Assembly: GCA_017526725.1 (NCBI GenBank)
Contig: JAFXRA010000003.1
Span: 1-5,364 of the forward strand
Direction: 5' to 3'
DNA length: 5,364 bases
DNA from: Candidatus Rifleibacteriota bacterium
Lineage (GTDB): Bacteria > Riflebacteria > Ozemobacteria > Ozemobacterales > Ozemobacteraceae
Made by a program: the position numbers and the translations under genes
The notes under the pieces: model-generated
Told to the model about the DNA's origin: nothing
Database searches by the model: none
Seen by the model: the letters and a program-made list of their open reading frames with translations, nothing else
Shown here: one piece after another, positions 1 through 4,155 of the stretch
How the letters are laid out: every line of letters starts with the position of its first letter
How positions within the stretch are numbered: the stretch's first letter is position 1

Positions 1-80
1 GTTAAAACACGAGCCCCGAATACAGACTGGAAACCATCACGAAATGATGTATCCATAACTTTAATTAATTTTTTTGCCAT
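1..80 (-). CDS. Oxaloacetate decarboxylase / pyruvate carboxyltransferase alpha subunit, N-terminal fragment
   Basis: Only the first 26 codons lie in the window; the gene continues off the left edge. The translation starts MAKKLIKVMDTSFRDGFQS and continues VFGARVLT. The TSFRDGFQS stretch matches the first strand and loop of the carboxyltransferase TIM barrel (family form LRDAxQS). In that family the Asp binds the catalytic divalent metal. This family transfers a carboxyl group between oxaloacetate or pyruvate and biotin. Its immediate upstream neighbour is an OadG-like membrane subunit, which points to the alpha subunit of a sodium-translocating oxaloacetate decarboxylase complex rather than a stand-alone pyruvate carboxylase. 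The start is the ATG at 78-80, with AGGTGA (91-96) as ribosome binding site, overlapping the oadG stop codon, so the two genes are translationally close. The biotin domain and most catalytic residues are out of view, so the exact substrate cannot be fixed. Confidence 0.8.
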   Translation of the reverse strand, partial: MAKKLIKVMDTSFRDGFQSVFGARVL

Positions 81-95
81 TTTTATTTATTCACC

Positions 96-329
96 TCATG
101 CATTAGCTTTGACAATAGCAATAGCTGCGGCAATTTCTTCCATTTCTGTTGAGTTACCAGTAGATACAGGGAGAGCCGCCGGAGCTGGTTTGGGTTGTGG
201 GAAGTATTGTTTGAAAGTTTCAGAAGTTAGAACCAAAGATGTAAGGTTCATAACTAAAATCATTATGGTCAAGAATATAAAAACAACAAACATTCCAATG
301 ATCATAATAATTACAGAGTTTAAAAACAT
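96..329 (-). CDS. oadG: Oxaloacetate decarboxylase gamma subunit (OadG family), sodium pump
   Basis: A 77-residue protein with the OadG layout. Residues about 5-33 form one hydrophobic membrane helix (IIMIIGMFVVFIFLTIMILV). A short polar stretch follows, then a Pro/Ala linker at about 44-53 (PQPKPAPAAL). The C-terminal segment is acidic and Ala-rich (EMEEIAAAIAIVKANA), like the conserved helix that binds the alpha subunit. In this family the gamma chain anchors the carboxyltransferase to the beta-subunit sodium channel and helps bind the metal used in decarboxylation. The ATG at 327-329 has a good Shine-Dalgarno AGGAGT (336-341) six bases upstream. The stop is 15 bp before the alpha-subunit start, so the two form an operon. 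The beta subunit is not in the window. The sequence is short and low in complexity, so the call rests on architecture plus the downstream partner. Confidence 0.8.
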   Translation of the reverse strand: MFLNSVIIMIIGMFVVFIFLTIMILVMNLTSLVLTSETFKQYFPQPKPAPAALPVSTGNSTEMEEIAAAIAIVKANA

Positions 330-389
330 CGTTTTACTCCTGTAAGTTATTCTAATTCAGGTTCGAAAAAAGCCTAAATTATTAGCGAG

Positions 390-418
390 ATTCTAACATA
401 ATTCACCAACAAATTCAA
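390..418 (-). promoter_or_regulatory. Sigma-70-type promoter of the oadG operon
   Basis: On the minus strand, TTGAAT (413-418) and TAGAAT (390-395) are spaced by exactly 17 bp. A TG dinucleotide one base before the -10 makes it an extended -10 element. The predicted transcript would start near 383, leaving a leader of about 53 nt before oadG. Confidence 0.6.
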
Positions 419-424
419 TTTGTT
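408..424. promoter_or_regulatory. 17-bp palindrome over the -35 box (candidate operator)
   Basis: AACAAATT-C-AATTTGTT is a perfect 8-bp inverted repeat with a single central base. It covers the whole proposed -35 box of the oadG promoter. A dimeric repressor bound there would block RNA polymerase. Its AT-richness means chance occurrence is possible, and the regulator is unknown. Confidence 0.4.
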
Positions 425-463
425 ATTATAAGTTACAAGATATAAGATTTAAGAATAACAAAA

Positions 464-511
464 GTTCTAAATGTTCGAGTAGTTCAAATTGTTGAAACAA
501 AGGTTAGTGGG
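464..511 (+). repeat. 9-nt-period GTT repeat tract
   Basis: Four consecutive 9-nt units each begin with GTT: GTTCTAAAT, GTTCGAGTA, GTTCAAATT and GTTGAAACA (464-499). A fifth unit, GTTAGTGGG (503-511), follows after three bases. Rewritten on the minus strand, the interval 553-613 contains similar but less regular units (GTTTGAAGA, GTTCGAATT and a GTGGGA motif), so the region may contain two opposed tracts. The 9-nt GTT phase is the same as in the clearer repeats at 3859-3894 and 4100-4135. Confidence 0.45.
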
Positions 512-604
512 TAAAAGATAATGAGAAATTTTATTACTTTGTTTACAGGGCCAAACAATTCGAACTCGTTGAAACAAGAACTCTTCAAACAATTTACAAA
601 CAAT

Positions 605-637
605 TCCCACAAATTGTGTAAGCAACAGTCCCACAAA
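605..637 (-). repeat. Pair of TTTGTGGGA direct repeats
   Basis: TCCCACAAA occurs twice exactly (605-613 and 629-637), 24 bp apart. Read on the minus strand, these are TTTGTGGGA. The GTGGGA core also ends the 15-nt units near 3898-3927 and the unit at 4138-4154, so this may be a diverged member of the same repeat family. The second copy runs into the small hairpin AGGCT-TT-AGCCT. Confidence 0.35.
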
Positions 638-655
638 GGCTTTAGCCTCGTCTCA

Positions 656-664
656 CTATCCACA
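656..664 (+). promoter_or_regulatory. DnaA-box-like site (8/9 match)
   Basis: CTATCCACA differs from the consensus DnaA box TTATCCACA only in the first base. It points toward the opposed perfect box at 724-732. Confidence 0.4.
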
Positions 665-723
665 GAACTTCAGACTCTATATTTTCATCTATCATAAACA
701 ATTATTTATACAAGTTCACAATC

Positions 724-732
724 TGTGGATAA
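724..732 (-). promoter_or_regulatory. Perfect DnaA box
   Basis: TGTGGATAA is the exact reverse complement of the consensus TTATCCACA. It faces the 8/9 box at 656-664 across 59 bp and lies directly next to an AT-rich run (740-790). A single 9-mer can occur by chance, so a role in replication is only suggested. Confidence 0.45.
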
Positions 733-796
733 CTACCCTAATTTTTAAATAAATCTTTATTTATTAAATCTATATATTTTTAACCCGCATTAATTC

Positions 797-844
797 AAAC
801 ACCCAATATTATAAATAAATATTTATTTATAATATTGGGTGTTT
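797..844. repeat. Perfect 48-bp palindrome
   Basis: The 24 bases from AAACACCCAATATTATAAAT onwards are followed, with no spacer, by their exact reverse complement ending ATAATATTGGGTGTTT. The core is AT-only and the outer part is ACACCC/GGGTGT. As RNA it forms a long hairpin; followed by TTCT on the plus strand, it could be a weak bidirectional terminator. As DNA it could extrude a cruciform. It lies about 300 bp beyond the end of the leftward gene, and a better terminator (947-969) sits between them. Confidence 0.75.
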
Positions 845-946
845 TCTAGCATATTCTGATATTATTTTCACAAACAACTTTATATTATATCAGAGTCTTT
901 CATATTCTGGCAGAGGATTCACAAGGGAATCACCTGAAATTTTGAC

Positions 947-969
947 AAAAAAAATGAGCCAAAAGGCTC
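947..969 (-). terminator. Rho-independent terminator, leftward
   Basis: On the minus strand the sequence is GAGCC-TTTT-GGCTC, then A and eight T residues (complement of 947-954). The GC-rich 5-bp stem, tetraloop and U tract are textbook for an intrinsic terminator. It ends transcription from the gene at 1157-2773 and/or from a small RNA starting near 1080. Confidence 0.8.
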
Positions 970-1080
970 TCTGCGTCGTTCTTTCTAAGACAAGCTTTTC
1001 CATTAGCAGCCAGCTTAGAATTCAAACCAGACAAGGCTTCTTATTGTCTGATTCTTTTAAATTACCTATCAACACCTGCT
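947..1080 (-). ncRNA. Structured leftward RNA: candidate small RNA or structured 3' UTR
   Basis: Read leftward, three hairpins follow each other. The first is CAGACAA/TTGTCTG (1028-1034 and 1044-1050). The second is TTCTAAG/CTTAGAA (983-989 and 1014-1020). The last is the intrinsic terminator at 947-969. A possible promoter lies just upstream on the minus strand: TTGATA (1109-1114), a 16-bp spacer and TTAAAT (1087-1092), predicting a start near 1080 and a transcript of about 134 nt. No open frame with a ribosome binding site is present. The alternative is that this is simply the 3' untranslated end of the gene at 1157-2773, whose stop lies 77 bp upstream of the predicted start. I do not recognise it as a known RNA family. 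Confidence 0.35.
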
Positions 1081-1156
1081 TTCTTTATTTAAATTTCACT
1101 AAAAAGCTTATCAATAAAGGCTTTCTTGTTATATTACAACCTGATCAATCTTATTC

Positions 1157-2773
1157 TTAATATGCTCTAGAATACATTGTAGAGCTGAAATTCGGATTTA
1201 CATAAGGTCTGAATGCATACTTTGATGTATTTGAACTATCACTGCGGCTATCAGAAGAACTATCTGCGATTTTACTATTATTAGCAGCTTTTGGAGGAGC
1301 TTGTGGTGCTACAGAAGCCTTCATCATTTTATTGGCTTTATTCGGCTTGTTTTCGGTTCGCTTGATAAGCTCTACAACAAGCTTATGCATACGAATCATG
1401 CTGGCTGATCTTCTTACAGAAGCCATTTCAATGTCGCTATACTTAGCTTCATAAGCATGCAATCTCTTGATCCTTGCCATTTTTTCAGAAGCTTCAGCAA
1501 ACAATGGTTTTGTTTCTTCAGCATTCTTGGTTTCAATCATTACAACCGGCTTAGCATAAGAAACAACTGGGGTTTCTTCCTTAACTTCAGCAGTTTCTTC
1601 AACTACTGGCTTAGGTTCTACTACAACAGCCGGAGCGGCAGGTGCTTCAATAGACTTGGCTTCAACATATTCTTCTTTCTTAGGTTCAGCCTTTTTAACA
1701 GGTTTCTTAACCTGAACAACTTTTTTTTCAGCCTTAACAGCTTTTACACTTTTAATATCATTTCCAGAAGTCTTCTTAGAGCCAATAACAATATCAGGTG
1801 CATTCTTATCAGCAGTAATAACAAGCTTACCATTTGCATCTCTAACAAAAACGAGAGGCTTGGAGAACCAATCCCATTCTGGAGGGCATTCGTTATCATC
1901 AACGGTAATCTTTTTACTTACTCTTCTTACTTTTGAATGCTTCTTTACTTCTGGTTTGGTTTCTTCTTTTACTTCTGTTTTTTCAGCTTTTTTAACTTCA
2001 ACTGCTTTATCAGAAGCTTTAGAAGAAGATTTTACAATTTCTTTCTTAGCAGAATTATCTGAAATTTTCTTTTCTGCTGTTTTTACTTCAGCTTTTTTTA
2101 CAACAGCAGCTTCTGCAACGGCCTTAGCCTGGGCTTCTTTCTTTTCAACTGGCTTAACTTCAGCTTTCTTTTCTAATGGAGCTGGAGCCTTTTCTTTTGC
2201 ACTCTTAGGAGCTACAGCAGGAGCAACGTCTTTTTCTACAATCTTTGCAGAAGCTATAAGGTTACTTGATGGTTTTGGCTGATCTTCGCCTTTGATAGAA
2301 AATTCATCATCAGCAATATCGTCTTCGTCTTCATCAAACTGCTTAGTATTCTGATTTTTAACAGAATTAACAAGTAATGAAGGAGGAGCCGCAGGAGTAA
2401 GTTCTTCTGACTTTTCTTCTACAGAATTCTGTTTAACTACTGGAGCTGGAACAACTTCAACTTCTTTAACGCTCTTTTCAGTATTGCTTTTTACAGAAGC
2501 AGCACTGGCAGGAACCGGCTTAACTTCTTTAGAAGTCAAAGTCTTTTCTGCTTTCACATCTTTCTTTTCAGAAGGTTTTACTGCTTTACTGCTGCTGTTG
2601 GAATCGGTATTTTTCGCAGAAGCCATCAAGACAGACGGCGGCATAGAAGGTGCTTCCAGACCATAAGCTTTATTGTCAGTAGACAAAGAGCCTGAAATAA
2701 CTGCTGTTGAGAATAGCAGCAATCCCAGATTTCTAGATAATCTAAATCCCTTTTTTGGCTTAATAAATCTCAT
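1157..2773 (-). CDS. Exported Lys/Ala/Glu/Pro-rich low-complexity protein, unknown function
   Basis: A 538-residue protein of no family I recognise. The N-terminus looks like a signal peptide: basic residues 1-14, hydrophobic core about 16-30 (NLGLLLFSTAVISGSL), and a possible cleavage after AYG (residue 38). Most of the rest is predicted disordered, with Lys/Ala/Glu/Val/Pro runs and imperfect KKAEVK-x-x-EKK repeats at about 201-236, 260-271 and 359-368. An acidic patch (DEDEDD) lies at 147-152. A motif resembling PPS-x-L-x-x-S-x-K recurs at 45-54, 130-139 and, diverged, 168-177. One island looks folded: residues about 290-333 (DDNECPPEWDWFSKPLVFV onwards) carry the only Cys (296) and the only Trp pair (300, 302). 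Residues 428-472 could be helical or coiled. The C-terminus is Ser-rich, then aromatic (YAFRPYVNPNF). A TonB-like or cell-wall-spanning linker role is conceivable but not shown. The ATG at 2771-2773 follows AAGGTG (2779-2784). Confidence 0.75.
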   Translation of the reverse strand: MRFIKPKKGFRLSRNLGLLLFSTAVISGSLSTDNKAYGLEAPSMPPSVLMASAKNTDSNSSSKAVKPSEKKDVKAEKTLTSKEVKPVPASAASVKSNTEKSVKEVEVVPAPVVKQNSVEEKSEELTPAAPPSLLVNSVKNQNTKQFDEDEDDIADDEFSIKGEDQPKPSSNLIASAKIVEKDVAPAVAPKSAKEKAPAPLEKKAEVKPVEKKEAQAKAVAEAAVVKKAEVKTAEKKISDNSAKKEIVKSSSKASDKAVEVKKAEKTEVKEETKPEVKKHSKVRRVSKKITVDDNECPPEWDWFSKPLVFVRDANGKLVITADKNAPDIVIGSKKTSGNDIKSVKAVKAEKKVVQVKKPVKKAEPKKEEYVEAKSIEAPAAPAVVVEPKPVVEETAEVKEETPVVSYAKPVVMIETKNAEETKPLFAEASEKMARIKRLHAYEAKYSDIEMASVRRSASMIRMHKLVVELIKRTENKPNKANKMMKASVAPQAPPKAANNSKIADSSSDSRSDSSNTSKYAFRPYVNPNFSSTMYSRAY

Positions 2774-2790
2774 AAAAACACCTTCATAAA

Positions 2791-2888
2791 TTTAGAGTGA
2801 ATATCAAGCTGACTAAGCTTCAAATAAGCTCTGAGTCAGCTTGTTATTAACAATTTTGCAGTTAAAAGCAATAAAGTTTCACTCTAAA
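2791..2888. repeat. Nested inverted repeats in the efp-downstream intergenic region
   Basis: Two inverted repeats are stacked. The outer one is TTTAGAGTGAA (2791-2801) against TTCACTCTAAA (2878-2888), 11 bp perfect. Inside it lies AAGCTGACT/AGTCAGCTT (2806-2814 and 2834-2842, 9 bp) with an inner AGCTT/AAGCT stem and a 5-nt loop. No clear T tract follows either strand, so a simple terminator is unlikely. In a leftward read-through transcript from efp, the last outer arm would end only 6 nt before the ribosome binding site (2779-2784) of the downstream gene. A third repeat, TGCAAAAA/TTTTTGCA (2901-2908 and 2920-2927), straddles the efp stop codon. Confidence 0.65.
2844..2871 (-). promoter_or_regulatory. 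Weak possible promoter for the Lys/Ala-rich gene
   Basis: On the minus strand, TTGCTT (2866-2871) is followed after 16 bp by TAATAA (2844-2849). The -35 is the same hexamer as at efp, but the -10 matches only three of six consensus bases. Read-through from efp is the alternative source of transcription. Confidence 0.22.
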
Positions 2889-2915
2889 AATATTCAAACT
2901 TGCAAAAATTACAAC

Positions 2916-3482
2916 TTATTTTTTGCAGCGTTCAAGATATTCGCCTGTTCGAGTGTCAACCTTTATTGTTTCGCCAGCTTCGATGAACATTGGAACGGTT
3001 ACCACATGTCCACCTTCGCAAGTTACAGGTTTATTACCACCACTGGCAGTATTGCCCTTAACATTCGGCGGAGCTTCGATTACCTTAAGTTCTACTGATG
3101 GAGGAAGTTCTGCACCAATAGCTTTGCCTTCATACAACTTAACGTAAATTTCCATCTGTTCTTTCAAGAACTTTGCCTGTTCTCCTAAGAGATCAAGTTC
3201 CATTTCCATCTGTTCATATGTTTCCATATCCATGAAATGAAGGAAATTTTCATCAGAGTATAAGAACTGCATCAACTTTGTTTCTACAGTAGCTTCATCC
3301 ACTTTTTCAGTAGTCTGATAGCGCTGAATAAAAGTTGAACCTGTTTTAAGGTTTCTAAGCTTGGCCTGAGCCAAAGCACGCCAGTTTCCTGGACGGATAA
3401 ATTCTATATCGACAACCTGACAAAGGTCGCCATTATAAAGAATTATCATACCTCTACGTAAATCATTAACTACAATAGCCAT
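2916..3482 (-). CDS. efp: Translation elongation factor P, with a non-lysine tip loop
   Basis: EF-P binds ribosomes stalled on consecutive prolines, between the P and E sites, and promotes peptide bond formation. The 188-residue length and the three-domain order are normal: KOW-like domain I (about 1-64), OB domain II (about 66-128), OB domain III (about 130-188). Domain III carries the family signature GGHVVTVPMFIEAGETIKVDTRTGEYL at about 157-183. The tip loop of domain I reads IRPGNWRAL (29-37). The position equivalent to the modified Lys34 of E. coli EF-P is Asn33, followed by Trp34 and Arg35. Neither the beta-lysyl-lysine (EpmA) nor the rhamnosyl-arginine (EarP) tip context is present, so the factor may act unmodified or use another chemistry. 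The ATG at 3480-3482 follows AGGGAG (3491-3496) by eight bases. A weak alternative identity is an EF-P-like YeiP paralogue, but the full domain III signature favours EF-P. Confidence 0.93.
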   Translation of the reverse strand: MAIVVNDLRRGMIILYNGDLCQVVDIEFIRPGNWRALAQAKLRNLKTGSTFIQRYQTTEKVDEATVETKLMQFLYSDENFLHFMDMETYEQMEMELDLLGEQAKFLKEQMEIYVKLYEGKAIGAELPPSVELKVIEAPPNVKGNTASGGNKPVTCEGGHVVTVPMFIEAGETIKVDTRTGEYLERCKK

Positions 3483-3518
3483 TTAATAATCTCCCTGGCT
3501 TAGATTTCTTTTCGGCAA

Positions 3519-3546
3519 AGTATAGCATATTTCACACTATAAGCAA
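3519..3546 (-). promoter_or_regulatory. Extended -10 sigma-70 promoter of efp
   Basis: On the minus strand, TTGCTT (3541-3546), a 16-bp spacer and TATACT (3519-3524) are preceded by TG at the extended -10 position (TGCTATACT). An A/T tract lies upstream of the -35 (3547-3560). The transcript would start near 3512, giving a leader of about 30 nt. TATAG (3521-3525) and CTATA (3537-3541) form a short inverted repeat in the spacer. Confidence 0.7.
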
Positions 3547-3858
3547 AAAAAAATTTAATATTTTAGCTTCTTTTTTTAACTTTTCAACAACAAAACCAAA
3601 CTATTCGTTTTATGATTATATTATCATTTTTAAAATATAAAAATTTATTGTTTCAATTTCAAAAATTAAATTATCGTTTTACCAATAACAATCATTTTAT
3701 TATCATATTTATAGTAACCATAAATAGTCGTTTAGTTTATTATCAACAAACAAATAATAAGCTTGCCATCCTTTAATATTTATCATATTTTAGATAATTA
3801 ATACTATTCGTTTTGTTTTTATGAATTTGGACTATAAACTTTGGACATTTAAAATGTT
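3547..3858. other. AT-rich intergenic stretch with four TCGTTT motifs
   Basis: No coding sequence is visible. The tract is almost free of CG dinucleotides. The only four are inside TCGTTT: ACTATTCGTTTT (3600-3611), TTATCGTTTT (3671-3680), AGTCGTTTAG (3726-3735) and ACTATTCGTTTT (3803-3814). All have the same orientation, and the first and last share an exact 12-mer. TTATCAT/TATCAT words recur between them (near 3621, 3710 and 3780). They could be binding sites of a regulator or remnants of an old repeat. Confidence 0.5.
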
Positions 3859-3942
3859 GTTAGAAGCGTTGGAAGAGTTAGAAGGGTAGGAAGTGATACG
3901 CTTCGCTGTGGGACACTTCGTCGTGGGACGTTTCATTGTGGT
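3859..3942 (+). repeat. Modular repeat copy A: four 9-nt units then three 15-nt units
   Basis: The 9-nt units are GTTAGAAGC, GTTGGAAGA, GTTAGAAGG and GTAGGAAGT (3859-3894). After three bases come three abutting 15-nt units: ACGCTTCGCTGTGGG (3898-3912), ACACTTCGTCGTGGG (3913-3927) and ACGTTTCATTGTGGT (3928-3942). Positions 3862-3914 align without gaps to copy B at 4103-4155, with 41 of 53 bases identical by my count. Composition shifts from the AT-rich surroundings to G-rich. Confidence 0.75.
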
Positions 3943-3950
3943 AATTGTAA

Positions 3951-4072
3951 TCGGACAGTAGACGCGAAACCTTTTATTCTCCGCACAAGGCTCGTTCCAT
4001 CAAAGTCTATTCGAAGGTAGATATTTTCAGAGACCGCGGAGGAGAATAAGGTTGAGCAAGCAAACTGTCCGA
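3951..4072. repeat. 122-nt imperfect inverted repeat (long hairpin)
   Basis: The ends are perfect 9-bp inverted repeats, TCGGACAGT (3951-3959) and ACTGTCCGA (4064-4072). Further arms pair in order inward. AACCTT (3968-3973) pairs with AAGGTT (4048-4053). ATTCTCC (3976-3982) pairs with GGAGAAT (4041-4047). GGCTC (3989-3993) pairs with GAGACC (4030-4035, one bulged A). GTCTATT (4005-4011) pairs with GGTAGAT (4016-4022, with G-U pairs) around a CGAA loop. Folded as RNA it is a rod with internal loops. The wobble pairs favour the plus strand as the transcribed one. No T-rich terminator follows on either strand. Options are a small non-autonomous mobile element, a leader structure for uppP or a structured RNA. 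It lies between repeat copies A and B. Confidence 0.65.
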
Positions 4073-4099
4073 CATTTTACCTAATGAATTATTATACGA

Positions 4100-4155
4100 G
4101 TATGAAGTGTTGGAAGGGTTGAAAGAGCTAGAAGTGTTACGCTACGCTGTGGGAT
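4100..4155 (+). repeat. Modular repeat copy B: four 9-nt units and one 15-nt-type unit
   Basis: The units are GTATGAAGT, GTTGGAAGG, GTTGAAAGA and GCTAGAAGT (4100-4135), followed after one base by TTACGCTACGCTGTGGGAT (4137-4155). The last part matches the first 15-nt unit of copy A at 14 of 15 positions. Same orientation as copy A. The remaining stretch, 4156-4213, shows nothing I can name. Confidence 0.7.

Larger units (their letters stand above)
419..1156. other. Long intergenic region without a supportable protein gene
   Basis: Apart from the repeats, DnaA-box-like sites, palindrome and terminator listed separately, I see no credible coding sequence on either strand. Additional small inverted repeats are TCTGATAT/ATATCAGA (855-862 and 887-894) and GATTC/GAATC (916-920 and 927-931). 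Both neighbouring gene groups are transcribed leftward, so the length is not explained by divergent promoters. Candidate explanations are a replication origin, small RNAs or repeat insertions. Confidence 0.6.

Noticed and set aside
464..640. Possible CRISPR array
   Set aside because: The 9-nt period is far too short for repeat-spacer units, the units are degenerate, and no cas genes are near.
797..844. The palindrome as the main terminator of the 1157-2773 gene
   Set aside because: The stem is AT-rich, no T tract follows on the leftward strand, and a GC-stem terminator with eight T residues lies closer to the gene at 947-969.
890..1003. Leftward 37-codon frame starting MEKLVLERTTQ
   Set aside because: No Shine-Dalgarno sequence precedes its ATG, and the intrinsic terminator at 947-969 lies in its middle.
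942..1160. Rightward open frame of 72 codons
   Set aside because: It begins with TTG without a ribosome binding site, runs through the leftward terminator and hairpins, and overlaps the end of the Lys/Ala-rich gene. The composition is not protein-like.
1457..2666. Rightward frames of 159, 140 and 60 codons opposite the Lys/Ala-rich gene
   Set aside because: They are Phe/Ser/Asn- or Ser/Thr/Ala/Phe-rich antisense reflections of Lys/Glu/Ala codons in the real leftward gene, without ribosome binding sites.
2841..3147. Rightward frames of 85 and 74 codons opposite efp
   Set aside because: Antisense of a well-conserved efp gene, with no family similarity of their own.
3854..3889. Short peptide MLLEALEELEG encoded by repeat copy A
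   Set aside because: No ribosome binding site, only 11 codons, and copy B lacks an equivalent start. The amphipathic look follows from the 9-nt repeat.
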